A DNA stretch of 64,000 bases from SW10 sp965657795 (GTDB lineage Bacteria; Verrucomicrobiota; Verrucomicrobiia; Verrucomicrobiales; Akkermansiaceae), in the NCBI GenBank assembly GCA_965657795.1, contig CBFHQJ010000003.1, positions 1 through 64,000 on the forward strand, read 5' to 3'. Position numbers and translations under genes: made by a program. This document shows positions 1 through 8,556 of this stretch, piece after piece (the stretch's first letter is position 1; the number at the start of each line of letters is the position of its first letter). The notes under the pieces were generated by a model that had not been told where the DNA came from, made no database searches, and saw only the letters and a program-made list of their open reading frames with translations.

Positions 1-72
1 CCGGCTGGTGCTCCACCCCCAATCCTCGCAAGATTTCCCCTTGTTGACCATTGAGATTAAATCAGTGTTTCC

Positions 73-284
73 CTAGGCCTTCTTTCGTTGGTCAGGAGTG
101 AGATCGGAAATCTGATCGGTAAATTCGGGAATCGGCTGGTTTTGGCCTGGCGATGGGTTCGCGGGTTTTTTTCGGTTTGGTGAGGAGAATGCGGAGGGCT
201 CGGTGGTGGCGAAAATTTACGAGCAAGCAGGCCTGTCGCCAGTCCGGAAAGGACAGCAAGGAGCGCACAGGTGGGGAGGGGCAT
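73..284 (-). CDS. Small proline-rich membrane or exported protein with a frameshift at an A7 run
   Basis: The gene starts 8 bases after the DUF1501 stop, so it is the last member of that cluster. The first 40 codons give a short N-terminus with a hydrophobic stretch (about residues 6-20, CALLAVLSGLATGLL) and a proline-rich linker. The frame then meets seven A (coding strand, plus positions 166-172). Staying in frame gives low-quality sequence to a stop at 57-59. Moving to the -1 frame at the A7 gives 30 further codons ending in FTDQISDLTPDQRKKA and a TAG at 73-75, which looks much more like protein. The tail contains an LTxxQ pattern as in Spy/CpxP proteins, but the product would have only about 70 residues, too little for assignment. 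An indel, a sequence error or programmed slippage would all explain it. Nothing else convincing is seen in 1-72. Confidence 0.4.
165..171 (-). other. A AAA AAC slippery heptamer at the frame switch
   Basis: On the coding (minus) strand the reading frame of the small gene at 73-284 reads gaA AAA AAC, so the heptamer A AAA AAC lies in the phase needed for -1 slippage. Shifting back one base leads directly into the better-looking C-terminal frame. An ordinary loss of one A from an A8 run would produce the same picture. Confidence 0.35.
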
Positions 285-292
285 ATCGTAGC

Positions 293-1690
293 TTAGGCCA
301 GAAGGTCTTTGACGACGTGGCCGTGAACGTCGGTGAGGCGGAAGTCGCGCCCGGCGTGGTGGTAGGTGAGGCGTTCGTGGTCGAATCCCAGGAGATGCAG
401 GATCGTAGCCTGGAGATCGTGCACGTGGACTTTGTCCTTGGTGATGTGGAAGCCAAAGTCGTCGGTCTCACCGTAAGTCCCGGGCTTGGTGCCGCCTCCG
501 GCCATCAGCGTGGTGAAGGCCTGGGGGTGGTGGTCGCGGCCCGCCTTGCGTCCGAGGGCTGGATTGGTTTCAACCATGGGAGTGCGGCCGAATTCACCGC
601 CCCAGACGACGAGGGTTTCGTCAAGGAGGCCGTGTCGTTTGAGGTCTTGAATGAGAGCGGCGGTGGCTTGCGCGGTTTGTTTGCAATTGCCTTCGGTGGA
701 GCCTTTGACATTGGAGTGAGCGTCCCAACCGGAGTGGTAGATATTAATGAACCGGACCCCTCGTTGCACCATGCGACGGGCCAGAAGGCAGGCGCGGGCG
801 AAAGAGTGTTTGTCGCGGTCACACCCGTAGAGGTTGATTGTTTCGTCGGACTCTTCCTTGAGATCCATCAATTCCGGGGCGGAACTTTGGAGGCGGGCCG
901 CCATCTCGTAGGAGGCCATCCGGGTGGCAATTTCATCATCATTGATGAGGGAATGTCGCTTGGCATTGAGTTGATTGACAAGATCGAAGGTGTCCTCTTG
1001 CAGTTCGTTTGAGATTCCCTGGGGTGTGGAAACGTTCAGGATGGGATCCTTTCCTTTACGAAATTGCACACCCGTGTAGGTGGTCGGGAGAAATCCTGAT
1101 GACCAGAGCGCGGATCCACCGGAAAGACCACCACCGGTGGACATGACGACGAAGGCGGGAAGGTTTTCGGTTTCAGAGCCAAGCCCATAAAGTGTCCATG
1201 ATCCGAGGCAAGGACGCCCGGGCTGGGAAAATCCGGAGTTCAGGAAAAGTTGGGCGGGGGCGTGGTTGAACTGATCGGTGGTGCAGGATTTGACGATGCA
1301 GAGATCGTCGGTGACCGCACCAAGAGGTGCGAGCGGGGAGCCGAGGGTGGCTCTGGTTTCACCATACTGTTTGAATTCAAACTGTGGACCGAGGACGGCG
1401 GCATCAGGTTGAATGAAGGCGTAACGCTGGTCGCCAATGATCGATTTTGGGAGGGGCGAACCTTCCAGTTTTGAAAGCTGGGGCTTGGGGTCGAAGAGTT
1501 CGAGCTGGGATGGAGCACCAGCCATGAAGAGGTGGATGACAGCCTTTGCCTTGGGCTTGATATGAGCGGGCTTGGGCTCCAGAGACCTGCCGGCAAGGTT
1601 GTTGGTGAGGAGCGAGGCGGCGGCGATTTTGCCAAGGCCGATTCCACATTCACCGAGAAAGTAGCGACGAGAGAGTTGGGAGTTGAGCAT
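293..1690 (-). CDS. DUF1501 domain-containing exported protein
   Basis: About 465 residues, full length for the DUF1501 family (PF07394), a sulfatase-like alpha/beta family of unproven activity abundant in Planctomycetota and Verrucomicrobiota. I chose the ATG at 1690 rather than an earlier one at 1729, because it puts SRRYFLG followed by a hydrophobic stretch at the N-terminus, a Tat-like export signal, and because 1729 would overlap the upstream gene. Family landmarks are visible: MAGAPSQLELFDPKP near residue 55, NIYHSGWDAHSN, VVWGGEFGRTP, GRDHHP, and near the C-terminus HVHDLQATILHLLGFDH with LTYHHAGRDFRLTDVHG. It starts 16 bases after the stop of the cytochrome/DUF1549/DUF1553 gene; these two families are usual neighbours, so they probably act together at the cell surface. 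No substrate is established for the pair. Confidence 0.93.
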   Translation of the reverse strand: MLNSQLSRRYFLGECGIGLGKIAAASLLTNNLAGRSLEPKPAHIKPKAKAVIHLFMAGAPSQLELFDPKPQLSKLEGSPLPKSIIGDQRYAFIQPDAAVLGPQFEFKQYGETRATLGSPLAPLGAVTDDLCIVKSCTTDQFNHAPAQLFLNSGFSQPGRPCLGSWTLYGLGSETENLPAFVVMSTGGGLSGGSALWSSGFLPTTYTGVQFRKGKDPILNVSTPQGISNELQEDTFDLVNQLNAKRHSLINDDEIATRMASYEMAARLQSSAPELMDLKEESDETINLYGCDRDKHSFARACLLARRMVQRGVRFINIYHSGWDAHSNVKGSTEGNCKQTAQATAALIQDLKRHGLLDETLVVWGGEFGRTPMVETNPALGRKAGRDHHPQAFTTLMAGGGTKPGTYGETDDFGFHITKDKVHVHDLQATILHLLGFDHERLTYHHAGRDFRLTDVHGHVVKDLLA

Positions 1691-1706
1691 GATAAGCGAG
1701 TGTGGG

Positions 1707-4700
1707 CTACGGTTTGGTGACGGACTCATCCAGAGAGAGAATGGCGCGGGTGAGAGCCTTCCAGGATCTGTGTTTCTGGTGGAAGTCAGAGAAGAGTCGT
1801 ACTTCTTCGGCCTCTGGTGGCCGTGTCAGAAGTTTGCGGAAGGCGAGGGTGATTTTTTCTTCGCGTGTTCCTTCAGTTGTTTCGATGAGCTGGGCGTATT
1901 GCTCGGCGATTTCGATGAACATGGGGTCGTTCATCAAAGTGAGGGCTTGCAAAGGTGTGTTCGATCGGTCGCGACGGGCGAGGCAGGCCTCGCCTGATCC
2001 TGCGTCAAAGGTGGTGAACATGGCGAAAGGAGCGGTACGTTTTTGGTAAGTGTAAACGCTGCGCCGGAAGCGATCTTCTCCTTTGCTGGGGTTCCACTTG
2101 GGCCTGCCGTAGGCGACTTCGCTGATCCCTGCGGGCTGGGGTGGGCGGACCGGGCGTCCGAACATTTTTGAACCCAGTAATCCGGCGGCGTGCAGAGCCG
2201 AGTCGCGAATGATTTCCGCTTCGAGCCGTTGGCGGAGGAAGTGCGGGGCGCCACTTGATTCGATGATGGATTGCTGCTGGTAGGCGGCTGAAGTGACGAT
2301 GAGGCGGTGGAGTTTTTTAAGCGACCAATTCTTCTCGATGAAAGTGACCGCGAGGTGATCGAGGAGGGCCGGGTTACTTGGGAGTTTACCCTGCATTCCG
2401 AAGTCATCGATGGTTGGGACGATTCCTTCGCCAAAAAAGGTGGCCCAATGACGATTGACGACGACACGGGCGGTAAGTGGGTTTTCCGGAGAAACGAGCC
2501 AGCGGGCTAGGGCCAGGCGGTCTTTGGGAAATTCCTTTCCTTCAGGAAAGATCGCGTTTGGGAGTCGGGGCGCGACGATGTCTTTCGGCTGAGTGTATTC
2601 GCCGCGATGACGGAGGTGGGTGGGGCGGGTGTGATCGCGCGGGCGCTCCTGCATGACAAGGGTCTGATCCCGTCTCACCGGAGCTCGGAGGGCCTTGATT
2701 TGGTCTGCGTGCTTTTTGACCTCTGGTGCTTGTAGGAGGAAGTCTTCCAGAGTCCCCTTATGGGTGATCGCCCTAATCTTTGGAAGAGGTGATCCCGAGA
2801 CACGGAACTTGCCCAAGGTCGAGGCAAAGTGTCGGCCGAAGTGCATTTTGATTTCGAAGGGAGTCCCGGCGGGGATGGCTTCGGCAAGATTGAAAATGGC
2901 GATTTGGCTGGACCCAATGTTTGTCTTCAAAGACCAGCCGGATTGAATGTCTCCGTCGATGGCGGCGGAAGCGGCGGCATTGCCCTGGCCAAATTGCGCG
3001 CCAAAAGCGGATTGAGAGGCTCCTGAGAAGATGAGAGGTTTATCCGTCTTTACCTGGAATTCGGACATGAAGAAGTCGCCTTTTCTCCCTTCATAATAGG
3101 TCATGCCAGGGCCACTTTCCGGAAGGCGCTCGTCAGTGAGGGCTTCGAGACGAATCGAGTGGACGGGTTGGGCACTCGCCGGGAATTGGAGGGTGAAGAT
3201 GTCGTGTTTGGAGGTGTCTCCGGCGGCGAAGATGATCCCGTCTTCCTCGAGAGTGAGATAAGGAATGTTGGCTTCGAGTTCGGATGGCGTGAGAATTTGC
3301 CAGGGGGCGAGATCGGGTTTTACTTTGGCGAGCCACTCCTGGTAGGCCTTGTCCAATTCGTTCTTGCGATCTCCTCCGGTGGCTGTGGCTTGCCCAAGAG
3401 AGATCTGGAAAGATCCGATGGTGTGGCCTCGCCCGTAATCCTGGTGAAGGGTGATGGTGAAGCGAGTCCCTGATGGATGCGAGACGGGTTGGGCGAATAG
3501 GAAGTCGGCTTGTTGGTTGTGCTGAATTGATTTGTTGGGATCGTGGATGGCCCAACCGGTGGCGTGGTCTCCATCGATGGCGTTTTCGACGGAGAAACCG
3601 TCCTGCTCGATACTGGCGGAAGGCTTGTGAAGGGTGACTTTTGTTGGTTCGGAAGAGTCATCAAGAGGGGAGGCTGTGACTTCGATTTCACTGAGAACGA
3701 AATTTCCATGCTCGGTCCTTCCCGGCCCCTTCCCATTGAGGGCAAAGGATTTCAGCCGAAGCGCGGCGAGGTCGCTTTGTTTGCTTTCAATGGTGATGGT
3801 GTAAGTATCACGATCCGGGATTTCTCCGGAAGGGGTGATGAAGAATTTCTCGATACTCAGTTTGGAATTCTGTGCCTTGGCCGAGGTGACGCTAGATGGC
3901 TTGAAGTTAATCTTGCCGGAGGAGGCGGGCCAGTGACTTGGGAGTTCGGCGAGAAGCTTTTTGGCTTTGGCCCAGTTACTTTTTTCTTTTTCGGCGAGGG
4001 TGGGATTGGGAATGCGGTAATCCGGTTCGAGCGTGTTGTCGAAGTAGGCCATCAGCCCGTAGTAATCGTGGTGGGTGATCGGGTCGTATTTGTGGGTGTG
4101 GCACTGGGCACAACCGGTGGTCAGGCCAAGCCAGGTGGTGCCGGTGGTGGCGACCCGATCGGTCATGGCGTGAAAGCGAAACTCGAGTGGATCGATTCCG
4201 CCTTCTTCATTGAGCATGGTGTTGCGGTGGAATCCGGTGGCGATGATCTGCTCGGGAGTGGCGTTTGGAAGCATGTCGCCCGCGAGTTGTTCGATGGTGA
4301 ATTGATCGAATGGTTTATCGGCGTTGAGTGACTTGATGACGTAATCGCGGTAGGGCCAGATGGATCGGTCGCGGTCTTTTTCATAGCCGTTGGTGTCAGC
4401 ATAGCGGGCGAGGTCGAGCCAGCGGCGGGCCCAGCGTTCACCGTAACGAGGCGAGCTCAAGAGTTGATCGACGATGGCGGCGAAGGCTTCGGGCGAAGGG
4501 TCGGCAGCGAAGCGATCAGCGACCTCGATGGAAGGGGGCAATCCGATCAGGTCGAGGTGGACACGCCGGATTAGAGTGTAGGCGTCGGCCTTTTTGGCGA
4601 GAGGCTTTTGGTAGAGGGAATCGATGGGATGTGTTCCTTCCGGGATCCTGGATTCTTGTGGCAGGACGAATGCCCAGTGCTTCTCGTACTTTGAGCCCTC

Positions 4701-5045
4701 ATTGATCCATCGTTTCAGAAGGGAGATCTTATCCCGGGTGAGGGTTTTGTTGGTCTCGGGAGGCGGCATGATCTCGTCCGGATCGGTTGCGACGATGCGA
4801 GAGACCACTTCTTTCCAGTCCTGATCATCGGAGACGTCCAATCGTAGCCCTGCTTTTCGAAGTGATTTTCCCTTTTCATCTTTGGCGTCATCCGGGCCAT
4901 GGCACTTGAAGCAGTTGGCGGAGAGGATGGGTCGGATGTCTTTTGAGAAAGAGATCGCCCCGGGTTCTTCAGCCGAGTAGCCGTTGATTGCGCCCAAGGT
5001 GGCGGCAATCAGAATGAGTTTGAAAATGCTGGAGGTGTGAGCCAT
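1707..5045 (-). CDS. PSCyt1-DUF1549-DUF1553 (PSD1) exported cytochrome protein
   Basis: 1112 residues. A signal peptide (about 1-25) is followed by a Planctomycete-type cytochrome c domain with CFKCH at residues 45-49 and the usual GPDDAKDE continuation. Next come DUF1549 (about 130-330, with LTTGCAQCHTHKYDPI, a second CxxCH), two discoidin-like beta-sandwich insertions (about 380-530 and 590-750), and DUF1553 (about 800-1080, with ENPLTARVVVNRHWATFFG and RRSVYTYQKRTAPFAMFTTFDA). This is the standard PSD1 architecture. The two CxxCH motifs imply covalent haem, so the protein should depend on the ResB/CcsA system at 17.7-21.1 kb. It is encoded between the FG-GAP lipoprotein and the DUF1501 gene in the same direction. 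The family is often discussed in polymer degradation or extracellular electron transfer, but no activity is proven. Ends in TAG. Confidence 0.94.
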   Translation of the reverse strand: MAHTSSIFKLILIAATLGAINGYSAEEPGAISFSKDIRPILSANCFKCHGPDDAKDEKGKSLRKAGLRLDVSDDQDWKEVVSRIVATDPDEIMPPPETNKTLTRDKISLLKRWINEGSKYEKHWAFVLPQESRIPEGTHPIDSLYQKPLAKKADAYTLIRRVHLDLIGLPPSIEVADRFAADPSPEAFAAIVDQLLSSPRYGERWARRWLDLARYADTNGYEKDRDRSIWPYRDYVIKSLNADKPFDQFTIEQLAGDMLPNATPEQIIATGFHRNTMLNEEGGIDPLEFRFHAMTDRVATTGTTWLGLTTGCAQCHTHKYDPITHHDYYGLMAYFDNTLEPDYRIPNPTLAEKEKSNWAKAKKLLAELPSHWPASSGKINFKPSSVTSAKAQNSKLSIEKFFITPSGEIPDRDTYTITIESKQSDLAALRLKSFALNGKGPGRTEHGNFVLSEIEVTASPLDDSSEPTKVTLHKPSASIEQDGFSVENAIDGDHATGWAIHDPNKSIQHNQQADFLFAQPVSHPSGTRFTITLHQDYGRGHTIGSFQISLGQATATGGDRKNELDKAYQEWLAKVKPDLAPWQILTPSELEANIPYLTLEEDGIIFAAGDTSKHDIFTLQFPASAQPVHSIRLEALTDERLPESGPGMTYYEGRKGDFFMSEFQVKTDKPLIFSGASQSAFGAQFGQGNAAASAAIDGDIQSGWSLKTNIGSSQIAIFNLAEAIPAGTPFEIKMHFGRHFASTLGKFRVSGSPLPKIRAITHKGTLEDFLLQAPEVKKHADQIKALRAPVRRDQTLVMQERPRDHTRPTHLRHRGEYTQPKDIVAPRLPNAIFPEGKEFPKDRLALARWLVSPENPLTARVVVNRHWATFFGEGIVPTIDDFGMQGKLPSNPALLDHLAVTFIEKNWSLKKLHRLIVTSAAYQQQSIIESSGAPHFLRQRLEAEIIRDSALHAAGLLGSKMFGRPVRPPQPAGISEVAYGRPKWNPSKGEDRFRRSVYTYQKRTAPFAMFTTFDAGSGEACLARRDRSNTPLQALTLMNDPMFIEIAEQYAQLIETTEGTREEKITLAFRKLLTRPPEAEEVRLFSDFHQKHRSWKALTRAILSLDESVTKP

Positions 5046-5157
5046 TGCTATGCCTTTTTACGGAGGATGTCTGGACAATCTTCCGCAGGGGAGGGCTGCT
5101 GGCAAGTCGGAGTCTGAAATGTGGGCCGGTGAATCCCAATGCGCGCGGAAGTGCGTT

Positions 5158-8100
5158 TTACTGGCGAGAGGACAAATGTTTTTGCTGCCTTGGCTGCCAA
5201 AGTGTTGGGCCATTATTGAGGGGGCAAACCAAGTCTTTGAGAGAATCACCATTGAGATCGATGAGATGAAGGTTTCTTGGGTCGCCGGGGATGAGAATTC
5301 CACTTTCGAGCGGGTGGGCATCCTTGAACCTGCCATCCCCCTCATTTTTTAGAATGACTCCGATACCACCTGAGTAGGGGCCGGTTTCAAATTGCGGGTT
5401 GTAGAAATTTTGGACGATGGCGAGATCGGGCAGGTCGTCGTCTGTGAAGTCATCAAAGGCCATTCCCTGGATCGGTGAAATCTGCGCCATGTGAGGCATC
5501 GGACGAAAGGTGAATTTACCGCTCCCGTCATTGATGAGGAATCCGCTCTCGAGAACCTTGGCTTCGAAGCGACTGGCATCCTTGAGGGAATAAATGTCTG
5601 TGAGTTCCGCAAGCGCAAATGAGTTGTAGGTTGTGAATTTTGAGGCAAGTGCGGGGATTGCTGAAGTAGAGCAACTTTTGCCCCTGACCGGAAAGAGAGT
5701 GTCATTTTCGAACTCGGCTTCAACCAGGCTGTTTGTGCCATTACCTTGAAAATCCCCATAGTAGAGGAGGGCCGGTTTTTCCGGGCTGGCGTGGTATTTG
5801 GTGTTGAGGCCGAAGTTGCCGATCGCAAGATCGAGGTCGCCGTCGCCATCGATATCTGCAGCCTGTGTGCGCGTCCACCATCCGGAAAGGTTCTCAAGCC
5901 CGGAGGCTTCAATGAAGCGACCATCTTGCTGAATGAAGAGGCGTGGAGTGGTCCATTCACCGATGGTAACGAGGTCCATTTTCTTGTCGCCATTGAAGTC
6001 TCCCCAGCAAGCGTCGGTGATCATCCCGGCGGTGGCGAAACCAGGGGCCAACTCTGCGTGGAGATCCTCATAACGACCCTCTTTCCGAACAAGCAGGCGG
6101 CAGGCGGTGGAAGTAGGGTATTCGCCGGGAGTGACACGACTTCCAACGAAAATTTCCAGAATCCCGTCTCCATTAATGTCGCAGGGTCTCACGGTGGACC
6201 CGACATCGCGGAGGTCCGGCAGGAGGTCGGATTTGATGAACTTGCCGGTCCCGTCGTTGAGATAAAGACGATCTCTTAGCAGTGGATCGTTCTTGTCGTT
6301 TTCGTAGCTTCCGCTGGCAACGTAAAGGTCTTGGTCGCCATCTTGATCATGGTCGAAGAAGACCGCAGCCGCGTCTTCGCTTTGTTGGTCGAGAAGGAAG
6401 TCCGGGTTCTTTGCAGGACTCAGTTTGCCGCCCTCGTTCACGAAGATTTGTCCGGGGGTCCCGGTGGTTCCTCCAAGAAAGTGGTCCTGATCGCCGTCAC
6501 CGTCGATGTCCGTCCAGGCGCTCGCGGGTCCGAGTTGCGAGAGCTTGTGAGGGAGAAGAGGTTGCTTGATGAAGTCATCGAAAAGGGCTTCCCGATGAAC
6601 GACTCCTTTCAGGAACTGGGGCGAAGCAAAAAGAGGGACGGGCTTTTCGATGGGAGCAAGGGGAGTGCTGTGTTTTGCTATTTTGTAGCGCGAACCGGGT
6701 TGGAGCTCTGCGAGGGTTTGAGTGCTGCCATCAGGCCAGGTGATCTTGGCCTGTGAAACTTCATCGGCCGCAAACGTCAGGCTCGGGAGAGTGGTTGTGA
6801 AGTAGCCACCGGCGCTCCGGACGCGGAGCAGTTGCTTCCGATTTGGCGAGCTGAGTTCCACGAGGGCGCCCTCGGTGATCTTGTCATCGAGATCGATGAT
6901 GATGCGGGGTGCCTCGGTGTTGTTTTTGTAAAGCGAAACGGTGGCATCGATGTTGGTGACAACGAGATCGGGATCGCCATCGCCATCGAGATCGCCACAG
7001 GCCTGTCCGTGTGAGACTCCGTTTTCATCAAGGCCCCAGGCTTTTGAGGTGTCGGAAAATTGGACATCACCCAAATTGCGGAAAGCGAGATTGGTTTCGG
7101 GGCGCGGGGGAGTGTCTTTCCAGATATCCCATTTATTTTGGCCGATGAGTCTTTCCGGAGTGGCGCCGGGAAGATCGGAATGATTGAAGGACCGGCAAGC
7201 TCCATTGGTAACGAAGATGTCCGGTTTGCCGTCGAGATCGAAGTCCTGGAATTTAACTGACCAGGTCCAATCGGTTTTTCCAAGGCCGGCCATTTGGGCC
7301 GCTTCCTGGAATCTGCCGGTTCCGGAGTTGAGAAAGAGATGGTTTCGCATCAGCTGGAGAGGGCGGATGCTTTGAAGGAGTTTTTGACTGGCTCCCATTT
7401 GGCCCATCCCCACCTTCTGTTTGTAGTGAGTGGTGAAGGCCATGTCGGCGCAGAAAAGATCTTCGAGCCCGTCGCCATTGATGTCGCAGGAATCCGATCC
7501 CATGGAGAACCACGCGCTGGTGGGGAAGGCTCCGGTGGCGACATCGATGAAGGTGCCATCACCCCGGTTGACGTAGAGTCGGTCAGGTTCGCTGAAGTCG
7601 TTGCCAACGTGGAGGTCGGTCCAGCCATCTTGGTTTAGATCGAACCAAGTTGCGGAAAGTCCAAAACCGGGGGCGCTTAATCCCGCCGCGTTTGTGACGT
7701 CGGTGAAAGTTGGCAGTTCTTCACCGGGTCGGGAATCATTTCGAAGCAAAAGGTCGGGACGTCCTGAATCATCGAGAACGGTTTTCCCGTCCGGGTTCTT
7801 TTTTAGGCGATAGTAGCGCGAGAATTCGTCCTTCACCCGGGTGACGCCATCGGGGCCGGTCTCGACCGGCGGTTCGGACGGGCGACCGCCTTTTCGAAAG
7901 AGTTGGTTGGAAACTAGGAAGAGGTCCAGGTCACCATCGCGATCGTAGTCGGCGAAGGTGGGCATGACATAAGGATCGCTTTGAGTGAGTCCGCACTCCT
8001 TTGCTTTGTCGGTGAAGACCGCTTTGCCATCATTGATGAAAAGATGGGGTGGGCGGTCGTAGTTGCAGACCAATAAATCCAGGTCGCCATCGTGGTCAAC

Positions 8101-8556
8101 GTCAATCGCGGTGGAACCAGCGGCCCAGGCGTCGCCGCCTTGAATACCGGATTTTTCGGAAACGTCATCAAATTGCCAGGCCGTTTCTTTTTGAAGGAAA
8201 AGACCGTTTTGACCGGCACCGCTGGTGAAGAAAAGGTCGTTTCGGCCATCGCCGTTGAAGTCACCCATCACGACCGATCCGCAGGCGAAGCCGCTAAAGT
8301 AGAGCCGCGCCATGGGATGGTCCTTTTCGAGTCGATTGACAAAAGTGATTCCGGAATCGGAGCTGGCGACCTTTTCAAAAAGAGTATGACCCTTGGAGTC
8401 GCCTTCCGGAGCAGTCAATGGGGTTTGCACCGGGGCGGGGGGATCAGAACTTTCGTTTTTTGTCTCAGGTGCACCTTGTTTACACGAAGACATCATGGCT
8501 GCGGTCGCAGCCATGATGCTCATGGTTTGAAGCTTGAAGTTCCTCTCGTTGATCAT
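5158..8556 (-). CDS. CRTAC1-type FG-GAP/VCBS repeat lipoprotein with ASPIC/UnbV domain
   Basis: 1132 residues. The N-terminus ends in a lipobox-like MSSC (Cys about residue 25), suggesting a lipid-anchored surface protein; the start could also be the internal Met at residue 12. Many FG-GAP repeats follow, recognisable by DxDxDG(D/N)xDL calcium-binding loops such as DFNGDGRNDLFF and DVDHDGDLDLLV, forming one or two beta-propellers. An ASPIC/UnbV domain (about 565-640, with SAGGYFTTTLPSLTFAA and ITWPDGSTQ) separates two repeat blocks, as in CRTAC1-family proteins. The ATG overlaps the stop of the upstream TSP3 gene by 4 bases (ATGA), so the two are probably translationally coupled. The cytochrome-PSD1 gene follows after 112 bases. 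Likely role: calcium-dependent binding of extracellular polymer or a partner protein; not demonstrated. Confidence 0.92.
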   Translation of the reverse strand: MINERNFKLQTMSIMAATAAMMSSCKQGAPETKNESSDPPAPVQTPLTAPEGDSKGHTLFEKVASSDSGITFVNRLEKDHPMARLYFSGFACGSVVMGDFNGDGRNDLFFTSGAGQNGLFLQKETAWQFDDVSEKSGIQGGDAWAAGSTAIDVDHDGDLDLLVCNYDRPPHLFINDGKAVFTDKAKECGLTQSDPYVMPTFADYDRDGDLDLFLVSNQLFRKGGRPSEPPVETGPDGVTRVKDEFSRYYRLKKNPDGKTVLDDSGRPDLLLRNDSRPGEELPTFTDVTNAAGLSAPGFGLSATWFDLNQDGWTDLHVGNDFSEPDRLYVNRGDGTFIDVATGAFPTSAWFSMGSDSCDINGDGLEDLFCADMAFTTHYKQKVGMGQMGASQKLLQSIRPLQLMRNHLFLNSGTGRFQEAAQMAGLGKTDWTWSVKFQDFDLDGKPDIFVTNGACRSFNHSDLPGATPERLIGQNKWDIWKDTPPRPETNLAFRNLGDVQFSDTSKAWGLDENGVSHGQACGDLDGDGDPDLVVTNIDATVSLYKNNTEAPRIIIDLDDKITEGALVELSSPNRKQLLRVRSAGGYFTTTLPSLTFAADEVSQAKITWPDGSTQTLAELQPGSRYKIAKHSTPLAPIEKPVPLFASPQFLKGVVHREALFDDFIKQPLLPHKLSQLGPASAWTDIDGDGDQDHFLGGTTGTPGQIFVNEGGKLSPAKNPDFLLDQQSEDAAAVFFDHDQDGDQDLYVASGSYENDKNDPLLRDRLYLNDGTGKFIKSDLLPDLRDVGSTVRPCDINGDGILEIFVGSRVTPGEYPTSTACRLLVRKEGRYEDLHAELAPGFATAGMITDACWGDFNGDKKMDLVTIGEWTTPRLFIQQDGRFIEASGLENLSGWWTRTQAADIDGDGDLDLAIGNFGLNTKYHASPEKPALLYYGDFQGNGTNSLVEAEFENDTLFPVRGKSCSTSAIPALASKFTTYNSFALAELTDIYSLKDASRFEAKVLESGFLINDGSGKFTFRPMPHMAQISPIQGMAFDDFTDDDLPDLAIVQNFYNPQFETGPYSGGIGVILKNEGDGRFKDAHPLESGILIPGDPRNLHLIDLNGDSLKDLVCPLNNGPTLWQPRQQKHLSSRQ

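Noticed and set aside
203..1012. Plus-strand 269-codon ORF opposite the DUF1501 gene
   Set aside because: Antisense shadow of a well-supported gene; the product lacks any domain and is caused by third-position GC bias. The same applies to long antisense ORFs at 3543-4331, 24667-25593, 30250-31152, 34133-35089, 40954-42129 and 44416-45225.
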